Positions 8,378-17,623 of a stretch of 64,000 nt of DNA are shown here, piece after piece. Under the pieces are notes generated by a model that saw only the letters and a list, made by a program, of their open reading frames with translations, had not been told where the DNA came from and searched no databases. This stretch comes from Pseudomonas taiwanensis (GTDB lineage Bacteria > Pseudomonadota > Gammaproteobacteria > Pseudomonadales > Pseudomonadaceae). Numbering within the stretch: position 1 is the first letter of the stretch; every line of letters starts with the position of its first letter. Made by a program: the position numbers and the translations under genes. The stretch lies in contig NZ_QJRF01000034.1 in assembly GCF_013393345.1 (NCBI RefSeq), forward strand, positions 60,112-124,111, written 5' to 3'.

Positions 8378-8395
8378 ACATCAACAAGGACGGAC

Positions 8396-8722
8396 ATGCA
8401 CGTTTTCAAGAAGAAGGCTTTCACTGATGCATGTGAGCAGTACCCCGTGAAAGCAACGAGCATCATGGAAATCTTCAAGGTCCTGGACAAATCCACCGCC
8501 CGCACCCCGCTGGAGCTCAAGGCGACCTTGTCATCACTGGGCAATTTCACCCACCGACCCAACTGGTGGGTGATCGACATAGGCGGCAACGAACTGCGAC
8601 TGATCGCCGCCATCGATTTCGAGAAGCAACGGATCTTCGTCAAACACATCTTCAACCACGCCGAGTACGACAAGGCCAACAAGTGGTACCGAAGCCCCAA
8701 GAACACAGGAGTCATGCCATGA
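8396..8722 (+). CDS. higB: HigB-family toxin (RelE-like mRNA interferase)
   Basis: The 108-residue protein fits the HigB_toxin family, ribosome-dependent mRNA nucleases of the RelE fold. Supporting blocks are the N-terminal MHVFKKKAFTDAC, NWWVIDIGGNELRLIAAIDF (a central strand pattern typical of the family) and IFVKHIFNHAEYDKANKW near the C-terminus. It comes first in the operon, the reversed toxin-antitoxin order typical of hig loci, and overlaps higA by four bases (ATGA). A consensus promoter and palindrome lie upstream. The frame is intact, so the locus may be active. It belongs to the decayed element beside tRNA-Ser. Confidence 0.9.
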   Translation: MHVFKKKAFTDACEQYPVKATSIMEIFKVLDKSTARTPLELKATLSSLGNFTHRPNWWVIDIGGNELRLIAAIDFEKQRIFVKHIFNHAEYDKANKWYRSPKNTGVMP

Positions 8723-9195
8723 GCGCCGTCGCCATCGACTACGCCCCGACTGCCGGCATCCACGAACTGGCGGAGCACCTCAAGAAATTCCAGTGCAGTC
8801 TCGAGCGCGCTGGCGGCACCATCATCCAGAGCATCACCAGCGAAGCTGAGTACGACCGCGCCCTGGCACTGCTAGACGAACTCACCGAAGTAGCCGAGCA
8901 AACCCCGCAAACCGAGCGTCTGGTCGACCAGCTCTGCCTGGCCATCAAACGCTATGAGGACACCGCCCCCCAGTTCGCCGAGTTCAATGCCGGCGTGGCG
9001 GCCATCACCGGCGTACAGATGCTGAAGTTCCTGATGGCTCAGAACCACCTCACCGGTTCTGACCTGCCAGAGATCGGCGACAAGACCGTGGTATCTCGCA
9101 CCCTCAATGGAAAGCGCACCCTGAGCAGCACGGATATCCAGGCACTGTCGAAGCGCTTCCATGTAGAGCCGGGCGTGTTCTTCCCAGTGGCCTAA
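8719..9195 (+). CDS. higA: HigA-family antitoxin with C-terminal helix-turn-helix
   Basis: The product has 158 residues, starting at ATG 8719 inside the last codons of higB, so translation is probably coupled. The C-terminal half (about 95-158) reads as an Xre/HigA helix-turn-helix: AQNHLTGSDLPEIGDKTVVS, then LNGKRTLSSTDIQALSKRF and the end VEPGVFFP. The N-terminal half is acidic and helical, as in long HigA variants. It should neutralise HigB and repress the operon at the palindrome at 8349-8377. No defect is visible. Confidence 0.9.
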   Translation: MSAVAIDYAPTAGIHELAEHLKKFQCSLERAGGTIIQSITSEAEYDRALALLDELTEVAEQTPQTERLVDQLCLAIKRYEDTAPQFAEFNAGVAAITGVQMLKFLMAQNHLTGSDLPEIGDKTVVSRTLNGKRTLSSTDIQALSKRFHVEPGVFFPVA

Positions 9196-9213
9196 GCCTC
9201 TCAATGCCAGGCA

Positions 9214-9231
9214 CAGGCCCCGCGGGGCCTG
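9214..9231. repeat. Perfect 18-base GC palindrome after higA
   Basis: CAGGCCCCGCGGGGCCTG reads the same on both strands, 18 bases after the higA stop. It could fold as a short hairpin ending the higBA mRNA, but no T-run follows. Confidence 0.6.
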
Positions 9232-9255
9232 CGCCGAAGTTTCAAGGACACTGCC

Positions 9256-9340
9256 ATGAAATGCCCCAGCCTGCGGCCAGGCTGACCTGGTACACGACGT
9301 TCGTGAAATGCCCTACACCAGCAAAAGCGAGATCAGGTGA
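9256..9340 (+). pseudogene. MqsA/YgiT-type zinc-finger antitoxin, 5' fragment with frameshift
   Basis: From ATG 9256 (AAGGA upstream) the reading is MKCPS. One base later (skipping C9271) the frame continues CGQADLVHDVREMPYTSKSE and stops at 9338. Joined, this follows the N-terminal zinc-finger pattern of MqsA/YgiT proteins (MKCPxC....MV....DIPYT), in which the cysteines bind zinc. The rest of the gene, including the helix-turn-helix, is missing, and the DNA runs straight into integrase coding sequence. No mqsR-like toxin gene is next to it. This is a remnant of a second toxin-antitoxin locus. The single-base shift and the junction near 9330-9345 make it non-functional. Confidence 0.72.
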
Positions 9341-9867
9341 AGCGCTTGGCCTGGGAGGATATAGACCTGGTCGCCGGCACCGCCCTATTCCGGCGGGCCA
9401 GGGTGCGGAGCAAGTACAAGGTCACCAAGACGCGTCGATCAACGCGAGAAGTTCGGCTGTTGGCCCCTGCGCTCAGGGCGCTGCAAGCCCAAGCGAAACT
9501 GACAGGTAACCTGAAACCGGTAGAGATCGAGGTGACGAAGCGGGACAGCCGGACAATCCGGCGTCAGAAGGTGCGTTTCGTCTTCCACAACGGCGGTACC
9601 GGCCAGCCCTATTCGACCTCGGACAACCTGCGTAACGGCTGGTGGAAGACTCACCTGAAGAAGGCCGGTGTGCGCTATCGCGACCCAGACCAGTGCCGGC
9701 ACACCTTCGCCAGCCAGATCCTCAGCAGCAGCGTGGCCTCACCCGAGTGGATTGCCGACCAGCTGGGGCACAGCTCCACCGCCATGGTCTTCAAGCACTA
9801 CGCCAAGTTCATTAGCAAAGACGGCCCCGATATCGTAGGCATGCTGAATCGCGCCCTGGACCTCTAA
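9337..9867 (+). pseudogene. Tyrosine recombinase (phage/island integrase), C-terminal remnant
   Basis: About 175 residues match the catalytic domain of integrases (normally 330-420 residues). LAWEDIDLVAG, the VTKTRRSTREVRLL block, RDPDQCRHTFASQIL (catalytic R), WIADQLGHSS (H) and KHYAKF (nucleophilic tyrosine) are all present. The N-terminal arm- and core-binding regions are absent. The first catalytic-arginine block (usually TGxRxSExLAL) is disrupted: an RSGEAL-like string occurs in a different frame at 9330-9347, overlapping the antitoxin fragment. The only start in frame is a GTG at 9337. It points toward tRNA-Ser, whose 3' end lies about 120 bases away, the usual place for such an enzyme. 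It is a dead integrase. Confidence 0.88.
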
Positions 9868-9939
9868 AACGACACTGGGGGCCTCTCTTTCGAGAAGGCC
9901 CCCAGTGGTCTATTGTTCCCAAAGTGTTCCCCAAACGCT
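9866..9939. repeat. Right copy of the hairpin direct repeat
   Basis: A 12-bp stem (9873-9884 with 9896-9907) lies directly after the integrase stop, with the same CTCTTTCGAG loop core as 8071-8141. Downstream bases GTTCCCAAAGTGTTCCCC resemble sequence often seen after such integrase genes. It may be an attachment-site relic or the integrase terminator. Confidence 0.75.
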
Positions 9940-9989
9940 CCAATTTGGCGTTTTCTGGAAAACTTTCCCTTTGAAATCAATATGTTAGA

Positions 9990-10079
9990 TGGCGGAGGCG
10001 GTGAGATTCGAACTCACGGAAGAGTCTCCCCTTCGGCGGTTTTCAAGACCGCTGCCTTAAACCACTCGGCCACACCTCC
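9990..10079 (-). tRNA. tRNA-Ser (UGA)
   Basis: A 90-base class II tRNA with acceptor stem GGAGGTG/CGCCTCC, anticodon loop CTTGAAA (anticodon TGA), a long variable arm (CGAAGGGGAGACTCTTCCG) and encoded CCA at 9990-9992. Its 3' end faces the integrase remnant, so it is the probable insertion site of the decayed element. Confidence 0.97.
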
Positions 10080-10205
10080 GCTTGCGCGGGGCGCCATAGT
10101 ACCGGAACGCAACACGCTGTCAAACTCTTGCAATAGGCGCCTTCCACGCCTCTGTTAATATCCAGCTCTGACCAAGGTCACGGAAACCAAATCGGGAGTG
10201 TCGCG

Positions 10206-10874
10206 ATGAACGAACAGAATTATGCCCTCAACCCTGCGCAGGCTGAGCAGCTTGAAGTCAGCCGCGTGCTGCGCAATACGTACGGGCTGCTGGCCCTGAC
10301 GCTGGCGTTCAGCGGCCTGGTCGCCTACGCAACCCAACAGATGCGCGTGCCATATCCCAGCATCTTCGTGGTGCTGATCGGTTTCTACGGCCTGTTCTTC
10401 CTGACCGTGAAACTGCGCAACTCCGCCTGGGGCCTGGTCTCCACCTTTGCCCTCACCGGCTTCATGGGCTACACCCTGGGTCCGATCCTCAACATGTATC
10501 TCGGGATGCCCAACGGCGGTGAAGTGGTGAGTTCCGCCTTCGCCATGACCGCCCTGGTATTCTTCGGTCTATCCGCCTATGTGCTGACCACCCGCAAGGA
10601 CATGAGCTTCCTCGGTGGTTTCATCACCGCCGGTTTCTTCGTCCTGATCGGCGCCATGCTGGTAAGCATCTTCTTCAATATCAGCGGCCTGCAATTGGCG
10701 ATCAGCGCCGGCTTCGTAGTGTTCTCGTCGGTCTGCATCCTGTTCCAGACCAGCGCCATCATTCACGGCGGCGAGCGCAACTACATCATGGCCACCATCA
10801 GCCTGTACGTATCGATCTACAACCTGTTCATCAGCCTGCTGCAGTTGATTGGTGTATTCAGCAGCAACGATTGA
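10206..10874 (+). CDS. yccA: Bax inhibitor-1/YccA family inner-membrane protein
   Basis: The 222-residue product has seven hydrophobic segments and the family pattern (NTYGLLALTLAFSG, LGPILNMYLG, SLYVSIYNLFISLLQLIG at the end). E. coli YccA is a substrate and modulator of the membrane protease FtsH. The wider family includes Ca2+-leak channels. The start has GGGAG upstream. It is a single-gene unit followed by a clear terminator. Its position directly after tRNA-Ser is the same as in P. aeruginosa (from memory). Confidence 0.93.
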   Translation: MNEQNYALNPAQAEQLEVSRVLRNTYGLLALTLAFSGLVAYATQQMRVPYPSIFVVLIGFYGLFFLTVKLRNSAWGLVSTFALTGFMGYTLGPILNMYLGMPNGGEVVSSAFAMTALVFFGLSAYVLTTRKDMSFLGGFITAGFFVLIGAMLVSIFFNISGLQLAISAGFVVFSSVCILFQTSAIIHGGERNYIMATISLYVSIYNLFISLLQLIGVFSSND

Positions 10875-10894
10875 TTGCCAATGCTCCTCGGACT

Positions 10895-10918
10895 AGCCCG
10901 CTTCGGCGGGCTTTTTTC
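10895..10918 (+). terminator. Terminator of yccA
   Basis: The 7-bp stem AGCCCGC/GCGGGCT closes on a stable TTCG loop and is followed by a run of six T. Confidence 0.92.
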
Positions 10919-10986
10919 TGTCCGGGCGGGCAAAAGGGCGCGTCTGGCCGTATCATTCCAGCAGTTTTCCATTCGCCCGAGCGACC

Positions 10987-11379
10987 ATGAAATTCGCCAT
11001 TGCCCTGTTCGCCCCGCCCCATTCGCCCTCCTCCCGGCGCGCCCTCCGCTTCGCTGAGGCCTGCCTTGACGGGGGCCATGAAATCGTCCGGTTGTTCTTT
11101 TATCAGGAGGGTGTGCACAGCGCTTCCGCCAATGCCGTTGCCCCCCAGGATGAGCCGAACCTCGCCGCCGAATGGAGCGCTTTCGTGCGCAAGCACCAGC
11201 TGGATGGCGTCGTCTGCATCGCCGCGGCACTCCGCCGTGGCGTGCTGAATGCGGAAGAAGCGCGGCGTTATGAAAGAACCGCGGCCAATCTGGCCGAAGG
11301 CTGGGAGCTATCCGGCCTGGGACAACTGCATGAAGCCGCGCAGATAGCCGATCGACTGGTCAGCTTCGGAGGCAACTGA
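10987..11379 (+). CDS. tusD: Sulfurtransferase complex subunit TusD
   Basis: TusD receives persulfide sulfur from TusA as part of the TusBCD hexamer and passes it through TusE to MnmA for 2-thiouridine in tRNA wobble position 34. The 130-residue DsrE-fold protein keeps the active cysteine in VVCIAAALRRGVL. It begins the operon tusD-tusC-tusB-tusE-ybiB, with a one-base gap to tusC. The target enzyme MnmA is encoded at 32851 in this window. Confidence 0.95.
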   Translation: MKFAIALFAPPHSPSSRRALRFAEACLDGGHEIVRLFFYQEGVHSASANAVAPQDEPNLAAEWSAFVRKHQLDGVVCIAAALRRGVLNAEEARRYERTAANLAEGWELSGLGQLHEAAQIADRLVSFGGN

Positions 11380-11380
11380 A

Positions 11381-11737
11381 ATGAAGTCCATGCTTATCAT
11401 CAGTCGCCAGGCCCCCTGGAGCGGTCCCGGAGCGCGCGAGTCCCTGGATATCGCGCTCGCGGGAGGCGCGTTCGACCTGCCACTCGGACTGCTGTTCCTT
11501 GATGACGGGGTGTTCCAGCTCGCATCCAACCAGCAGCCGGCAACACTCCAGCAGAAGGACCTGACCGCCAATCTCCAGGCCCTGCCGCTGTTCGGCGTCG
11601 AGTCGCTTTTCGCCTCCGCGCGCAGCCTTCAGGAGCGCGGCCTGGACGGCGCTGCCCTGAACCTGACCGTGGAGGTCCTCGACGATAGCGCCCTGACTTC
11701 CCTTATCGACCGTTATGACCAGGTGCTCACACTCTGA
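11381..11737 (+). CDS. tusC: Sulfurtransferase complex subunit TusC
   Basis: The 118-residue DsrF-like subunit belongs to the TusBCD sulfur-relay complex. The start (M)KSMLIISRQAPW and the block FGVESLFASARSLQERGL fit the family. TusC has no catalytic cysteine in E. coli either and is structural. Its stop codon overlaps the tusB start by one base, so translation is coupled. Confidence 0.93.
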   Translation: MKSMLIISRQAPWSGPGARESLDIALAGGAFDLPLGLLFLDDGVFQLASNQQPATLQQKDLTANLQALPLFGVESLFASARSLQERGLDGAALNLTVEVLDDSALTSLIDRYDQVLTL

Positions 11738-12039
11738 TGGCCACCCTGCACGTTCTCTCCCACTCCCCTTTCTCCGACAGCCGCCTCGGAAGTTGCCTCC
11801 GCCTGCTGGGCCCCACTGACGGACTGCTACTTAGTGGCGATGCTGTTTACGCGCTGCAACCTGGCAGCCTGACTCGCCAGGCGCTGGAGCTGATGCCGGA
11901 CTCGATTGCCCTGCACGCGCTTGCGGAAGACTTGCAAGCTCGAGCCCTGACCGGCCTTCCGGCGCGCTTGAATGCCGTGGATTATCTGGCATTCGTGGAG
12001 CTCTGCTGCCACTACGACAAGGTGAACAGCTGGCTATGA
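11737..12039 (+). CDS. tusB: Sulfurtransferase complex subunit TusB
   Basis: The 100-residue DsrH-like protein starts MATLHVLSHSPF and contains DGLLLSGDAVYAL and the C-terminal YLAFVELCCHYDKVNSW, typical of TusB. It forms the TusBCD hexamer. It overlaps tusC by one base and tusE by four. Confidence 0.93.
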   Translation: MATLHVLSHSPFSDSRLGSCLRLLGPTDGLLLSGDAVYALQPGSLTRQALELMPDSIALHALAEDLQARALTGLPARLNAVDYLAFVELCCHYDKVNSWL

Positions 12040-12371
12040 GCGACTTGGTAATAGACGGGCGCAGCATCCCGCTGGACAAGGATGGCTATCTCCAGGAGCT
12101 GAGCGACTGGAGCCCTGCCGTGGCCAATGCCCTAGCCGATCTTGAGGAGTTGGCCCTGCAGCCGGAGCACTGGGAGATTCTCGATCTGCTCCGCGGTTTC
12201 TATGCCGAATTCCAGCTGTCCCCCGCGAACCGCCCCCTGGTCAAGTACGTTGCGCAGAAACTGGGCCCGGAAAAGGGCAACAGCCTGCACCTGAATCGCC
12301 TGTTCAAGGGCGCCCCTGCCAAGCTTGCCGCCAAGCTCGCCGGACTACCCAAGCCGACCAATTGCCTATGA
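12036..12371 (+). CDS. tusE: TusE/DsrC-type sulfur carrier
   Basis: The 111-residue protein accepts sulfur from TusD and hands it to MnmA. The DsrC-family C-terminal arm is intact: LAGLPKPTNCL, with the sulfur-carrying cysteine second from the end. The start (DLVIDGRSIPLDKDGYL) and the block FYAEFQLSPANRPLVKYV are standard. It overlaps tusB and ybiB by four bases each. Confidence 0.95.
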   Translation: MSDLVIDGRSIPLDKDGYLQELSDWSPAVANALADLEELALQPEHWEILDLLRGFYAEFQLSPANRPLVKYVAQKLGPEKGNSLHLNRLFKGAPAKLAAKLAGLPKPTNCL

Positions 12372-13351
12372 ATCTCGTCACCCCACCGGAACATCCCTTT
12401 GCCCAGTTCGTGCGCATCCTCGGAAAAGGCAAGCGCGGCGCTCGTAATATGACCCGAGAGGAAGCCCGCGAAGCCATGGGCATGCTTCTCGACGGCGAAG
12501 TTGAAGACACCCAGCTCGGTGCCTTCCTCATGCTGCTGCGACACAAGGAAGAGAACGCCGAAGAACTCGCGGGCTTCACCGAAGCGTTCCGTCAACGCAA
12601 TCAGGCGCCACCTATCCAGGTGGACCTGGACTGGCCGAGCTACGCCGGCAAGAAACGTCACTTGCCGTGGTACCTACTGGCAGCCAAGGCGTTGGCCGAC
12701 AGCGGCGTGCGCATTCTCCTGCACGGCGGTGGCGCCCATACGGCCGGTCGCATGTACAGCGAGCAATTGCTCGATCTGTTGGACATTCCGCTATGCCGGG
12801 ACTGGGAGCAGGTCGCTGTAGCCCTCGACAAACGCCGTCTGGCCTTCATTCCCCTGGGTTCATGGGCGCCGCAATTGCAGCGAATGATCGATCTGCGCAA
12901 CACCCTTGGCCTGCGCTCTCCCATCCACTCCCTGGCACGCATCCTCAACCCGCTCGATGCGCGCTGCGGCCTGCAGAGCATCTTCCATCCCGGCTACCAG
13001 GCGGAACACCGTGAAGCCAGCCGTCTACTCAACGACCACGCGATTGTGATCAAGGGTGAAGGTGGCGAGATCGAGGTCAATCCGGACGCTGCCTGCCATC
13101 TCTACGGCACCGTCAACGGCGAGGCATGGGATGAGGAATGGCCAGCACTTTCCCCCCTCCGGCACGTGAAGCCGGAAAGCCTGGACCCCAACCACCTGGT
13201 TGCCGTCTGGCAGGGCAAGAGCGGCGATGAATACGGCCTCCTGGCAATACGCTCCACCATGGCGCTGGCCTTGCGAGGCATGGGCATGGAACGCGAACAG
13301 GCCTTCGAGGAAGCCGATCGGATCTGGGCGCTCCGCCAGATATCGATTTAG
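12368..13351 (+). CDS. ybiB: YbiB family DNA-binding protein (TrpD2 fold)
   Basis: The 327-residue protein is homologous to anthranilate phosphoribosyltransferase (TrpD) but belongs to the YbiB/TrpD2 branch. In E. coli this branch binds DNA without strong sequence preference and is LexA controlled. Blocks include GKRGARNMTREEAREAMGML, QLGAFLMLLRHKEE and LLHGGGAHTAGRMY, at the place where TrpD has its substrate loop. I start at ATG 12368, whose TGA overlap with the tusE stop is the same four-base coupling used along the operon. A start two codons earlier is also open. Fusion to a tus operon is common in Pseudomonas. Its role there is unknown. Confidence 0.85.
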   Translation: MNLVTPPEHPFAQFVRILGKGKRGARNMTREEAREAMGMLLDGEVEDTQLGAFLMLLRHKEENAEELAGFTEAFRQRNQAPPIQVDLDWPSYAGKKRHLPWYLLAAKALADSGVRILLHGGGAHTAGRMYSEQLLDLLDIPLCRDWEQVAVALDKRRLAFIPLGSWAPQLQRMIDLRNTLGLRSPIHSLARILNPLDARCGLQSIFHPGYQAEHREASRLLNDHAIVIKGEGGEIEVNPDAACHLYGTVNGEAWDEEWPALSPLRHVKPESLDPNHLVAVWQGKSGDEYGLLAIRSTMALALRGMGMEREQAFEEADRIWALRQISI

Positions 13352-13436
13352 TCGATAACCAATCCCATCAATTTGCGCTTTTCCATCGATAGCTTGTCGC
13401 TAGACTGGAATCCGAACTCAACTTCGGAGACCGATC

Positions 13437-14450
13437 ATGGGCTTGCTGATCGATGGAAAGTGGCATGACAAGTGGTACGACACCGCCAAGGATGGGCGTT
13501 TCCAGCGCGAGAGCGCGCGTCGGCGAAACTGGATCACAATCGATGGATCACCAGGCCCGTCAGGTGTCGGGGGCTTCCCGGCAGAATCCGGCCGCTATCA
13601 CCTCTATGTATCCCTCGCCTGCCCCTGGGCCCATCGGACCCTGATCTTCCGAAAGCTCAAGGGTCTGGAGTCGTTGATCGACGTCTCAGTGGTCAGTTGG
13701 CTGATGCTGGAACAGGGCTGGACCTTCGACCCGGAATTCGGCTCCACCGGCGACAAACTGGACGGATTCGAATTCCTGCACCAGCGCTACACGCAGGACA
13801 CTCCCGACTACAGCGGTCGGGTGACGGTGCCACTGCTCTGGGACAAGCGCACCGGACGCATCGTCAGCAACGAATCCTCCGAAATCATCCGGATGTTCAA
13901 CAGCGCTTTCGACCCTCTCACCGGCAATACCCTGGATTTCTATCCGGAAACGCTGCACGACGAGATCCACGCACTCAACGAGCGCATCTACCCGGCGATC
14001 AACAACGGCGTCTATCGAGCAGGCTTCGCCACGACCCAATCCGCCTACGAAGAAGCCTTTCAGGTGTTGTTCGATGAGTTGGACCAACTGGACGCGCTAC
14101 TGGAAACACGACGCTATCTAACTGGCGAGCGGATCACCGAAGCGGACTGGCGACTCTTCACCACGTTGATTCGTTTCGACGCCGTCTACCACGGACACTT
14201 CAAGTGCAACCTGCGGCGCCTCGAGGATTACCCGAACCTCTCAGGCTGGCTGCGTGAGCTGTACCAGTGGCCTGGCGTTGCTGAAACGGTGAACTTCACC
14301 CACATCAAGCACCACTATTACGCCAGCCATCGCACCATCAATCCCACAGGCGTAGTGCCGCTGGGTCCAGCACAGGATTTCAGCCGCCCACATGGTCGTG
14401 GGCACCTGAAGGCACTGCCTGTAGCAACGACGGCTCAGACGCCCGCCTGA
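13437..14450 (+). CDS. yqjG: Glutathionyl-hydroquinone reductase
   Basis: This Xi-class glutathione transferase removes glutathione from glutathionyl-hydroquinones using a catalytic cysteine. The 337-residue protein has the signature [19 protein letters not shown], with the cysteine at the active site. Further along are [20 protein letters not shown] (the G-site) and the C-terminal [24 protein letters not shown] helix block. Its 3' end overlaps the convergent cysG gene by 16 bases, and no terminator separates them. Confidence 0.93.
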   Translation: MGLLIDGKWHDKWYDTAKDGRFQRESARRRNWITIDGSPGPSGVGGFPAESGRYHLYVSLACPWAHRTLIFRKLKGLESLIDVSVVSWLMLEQGWTFDPEFGSTGDKLDGFEFLHQRYTQDTPDYSGRVTVPLLWDKRTGRIVSNESSEIIRMFNSAFDPLTGNTLDFYPETLHDEIHALNERIYPAINNGVYRAGFATTQSAYEEAFQVLFDELDQLDALLETRRYLTGERITEADWRLFTTLIRFDAVYHGHFKCNLRRLEDYPNLSGWLRELYQWPGVAETVNFTHIKHHYYASHRTINPTGVVPLGPAQDFSRPHGRGHLKALPVATTAQTPA

Positions 14451-15829
14451 GCCCCTTCGAACCAGGCCAGCTTGTCGCGCAGGGTCACGACTTCACCCAC
14501 GATCACAAGGGTAGGCGCATGGACCTCGTGCTCCGCCACCAGTTGCGGCAGGTTGGCCAGGGTGCCGGTGAAGACGCGCTGGCGGCTGGTGGTGCCCTGC
14601 TGCACCAAGGCAGCAGGAGTATCGGCGGCGCGGCCATGCGCGACCAGTTGCTCGCAAATCAGCGGAAGGCCCACCAGTCCCATGTAGAACACCAGGGTCT
14701 GGCCCGGGGAGACGAGGTCTGCCCAGGGCAGGTCGCAGCTTCCATCCTTGAGGTGACCAGTCACGAAGCGCACCGATTGCGCATAGTCCCGGTGGGTGAG
14801 CGGGATACCGGCGTAGGCGGCGCAGCCGGAGGCAGCGGTAATACCCGGCACGACCTGGAAGGGAATTCCCTCGGCCGCCAGTTCTTCGATCTCCTCGCCT
14901 CCACGGCCGAAGATGAAGGGGTCACCACCCTTGAGGCGTAGCACCCGCTTACCCAGCTTGGCCTGTTCGATCAGCAAGCGATTGATCTCGTCCTGCGGCA
15001 GCGCATGGTCGGCACGACGCTTGCCGACATAGATGCGTTCGGCGTCCCGACGGCAGAGCTCGATGATGGGCGAGGCAACCAGGCGGTCGTAAAGCACGAC
15101 ATCCGCCTGCTGCATGAGGCGCAAGGCACGGAAGGTCAGCAGGTCCGGGTCTCCCGGCCCAGCGCCCACCAGATACACCTCACCCAATGCCTTGGGCGCG
15201 CCGCCAGCTACTCGCTCGGCCAGCAGACGCTCGGCTTCGGCGCCCTGCCCGGCCAGCATGCGTTCGGCCACCGGCCCTTGAAACACTTCTTCCCAGAACA
15301 CGCGTCGCTGCTGCACATCCGGGAGAAGCACCTTTACCTGGTCGCGAAACTTCTTCGCCAGGCCAGCCAACTGGCCGTAGGCGGCAGGAATCCAGGTTTC
15401 GATCTTCGCGCGAATCAATCGCGCCAGTACGGGGGCGTCACCCGCACTTGATACGGCAACGATCAGCGGAGAGCGATCGACGATGGCGGGAAAGATCACG
15501 CTACAAAGCTTGGGAGCGTCCACCACGTTGACGGGAATGCCACGCGCCTGGGCCTGCGCCGACACTTCCGCGTTCAGCGCCGTGTCGTCGCCGGCAGCGA
15601 TAACCAGCACACAGGCGTGCAGATCCGCCTCCTGATAACCGCGCAGATGCGACTCGCCGGCGCTCTGCTCGACCATATCCAGCAGCTGCGCATCGATTTC
15701 CGGCGCCACGACTCGCAGCCGAGCCCCCGCGTCGGCGAGCAGGCGCGCCTTGCGCAGGGCCACCTCGCCCCCACCGACCACGAGCACCTTACGCCCTTGA
15801 AGATTGTGGAACAGCGGGAGGAAATCCAT
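14435..15829 (-). CDS. cysG: Sirohaem synthase (CysG, three activities)
   Basis: CysG turns uroporphyrinogen III into sirohaem, the cofactor of sulfite and nitrite reductases. The 464-residue fusion has an N-terminal Met8/SirC-like dehydrogenase-ferrochelatase ([20 protein letters not shown], about 15-35) and a C-terminal SAM-dependent uroporphyrinogen methyltransferase from about 215. The latter contains [37 protein letters not shown] and [20 protein letters not shown]. The length matches E. coli and P. aeruginosa CysG. It lies downstream of serS on the same strand with 122 bases between. Confidence 0.97.
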   Translation of the reverse strand: MDFLPLFHNLQGRKVLVVGGGEVALRKARLLADAGARLRVVAPEIDAQLLDMVEQSAGESHLRGYQEADLHACVLVIAAGDDTALNAEVSAQAQARGIPVNVVDAPKLCSVIFPAIVDRSPLIVAVSSAGDAPVLARLIRAKIETWIPAAYGQLAGLAKKFRDQVKVLLPDVQQRRVFWEEVFQGPVAERMLAGQGAEAERLLAERVAGGAPKALGEVYLVGAGPGDPDLLTFRALRLMQQADVVLYDRLVASPIIELCRRDAERIYVGKRRADHALPQDEINRLLIEQAKLGKRVLRLKGGDPFIFGRGGEEIEELAAEGIPFQVVPGITAASGCAAYAGIPLTHRDYAQSVRFVTGHLKDGSCDLPWADLVSPGQTLVFYMGLVGLPLICEQLVAHGRAADTPAALVQQGTTSRQRVFTGTLANLPQLVAEHEVHAPTLVIVGEVVTLRDKLAWFEGAQAGV

Positions 15830-15875
15830 AGCAGCGCCTTCTAGCAGTAACGGGTGGAAGTAGAGCTTGAACGGT

Positions 15876-15913
15876 CACCGCCCGCGTGCAGCCAGGCTAC
15901 GACGCGGGCGGTG
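15876..15913. other. 12-bp hairpin between serS and cysG
   Basis: CACCGCCCGCGT (15876-15887) pairs with ACGCGGGCGGTG (15902-15913) around a 14-base loop, in the 122-base gap after serS. There is no T-run on the minus strand. It may be a weak terminator of the serS operon or lie in the cysG leader. Confidence 0.55.
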
Positions 15914-15951
15914 GGGCTTTCCATGTCCCCTGGCGATGCAGGGGCTGGCGA

Positions 15952-17619
<1,668 letters not shown>

Positions 17620-17623
<4 letters not shown>

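Noticed and set aside
9204..9509. A 101-codon frame over the integrase start
   Set aside because: It is a frame overlapping the antitoxin scar and integrase. Only a short RSGEAL part resembles the arginine box, so it is not a gene.
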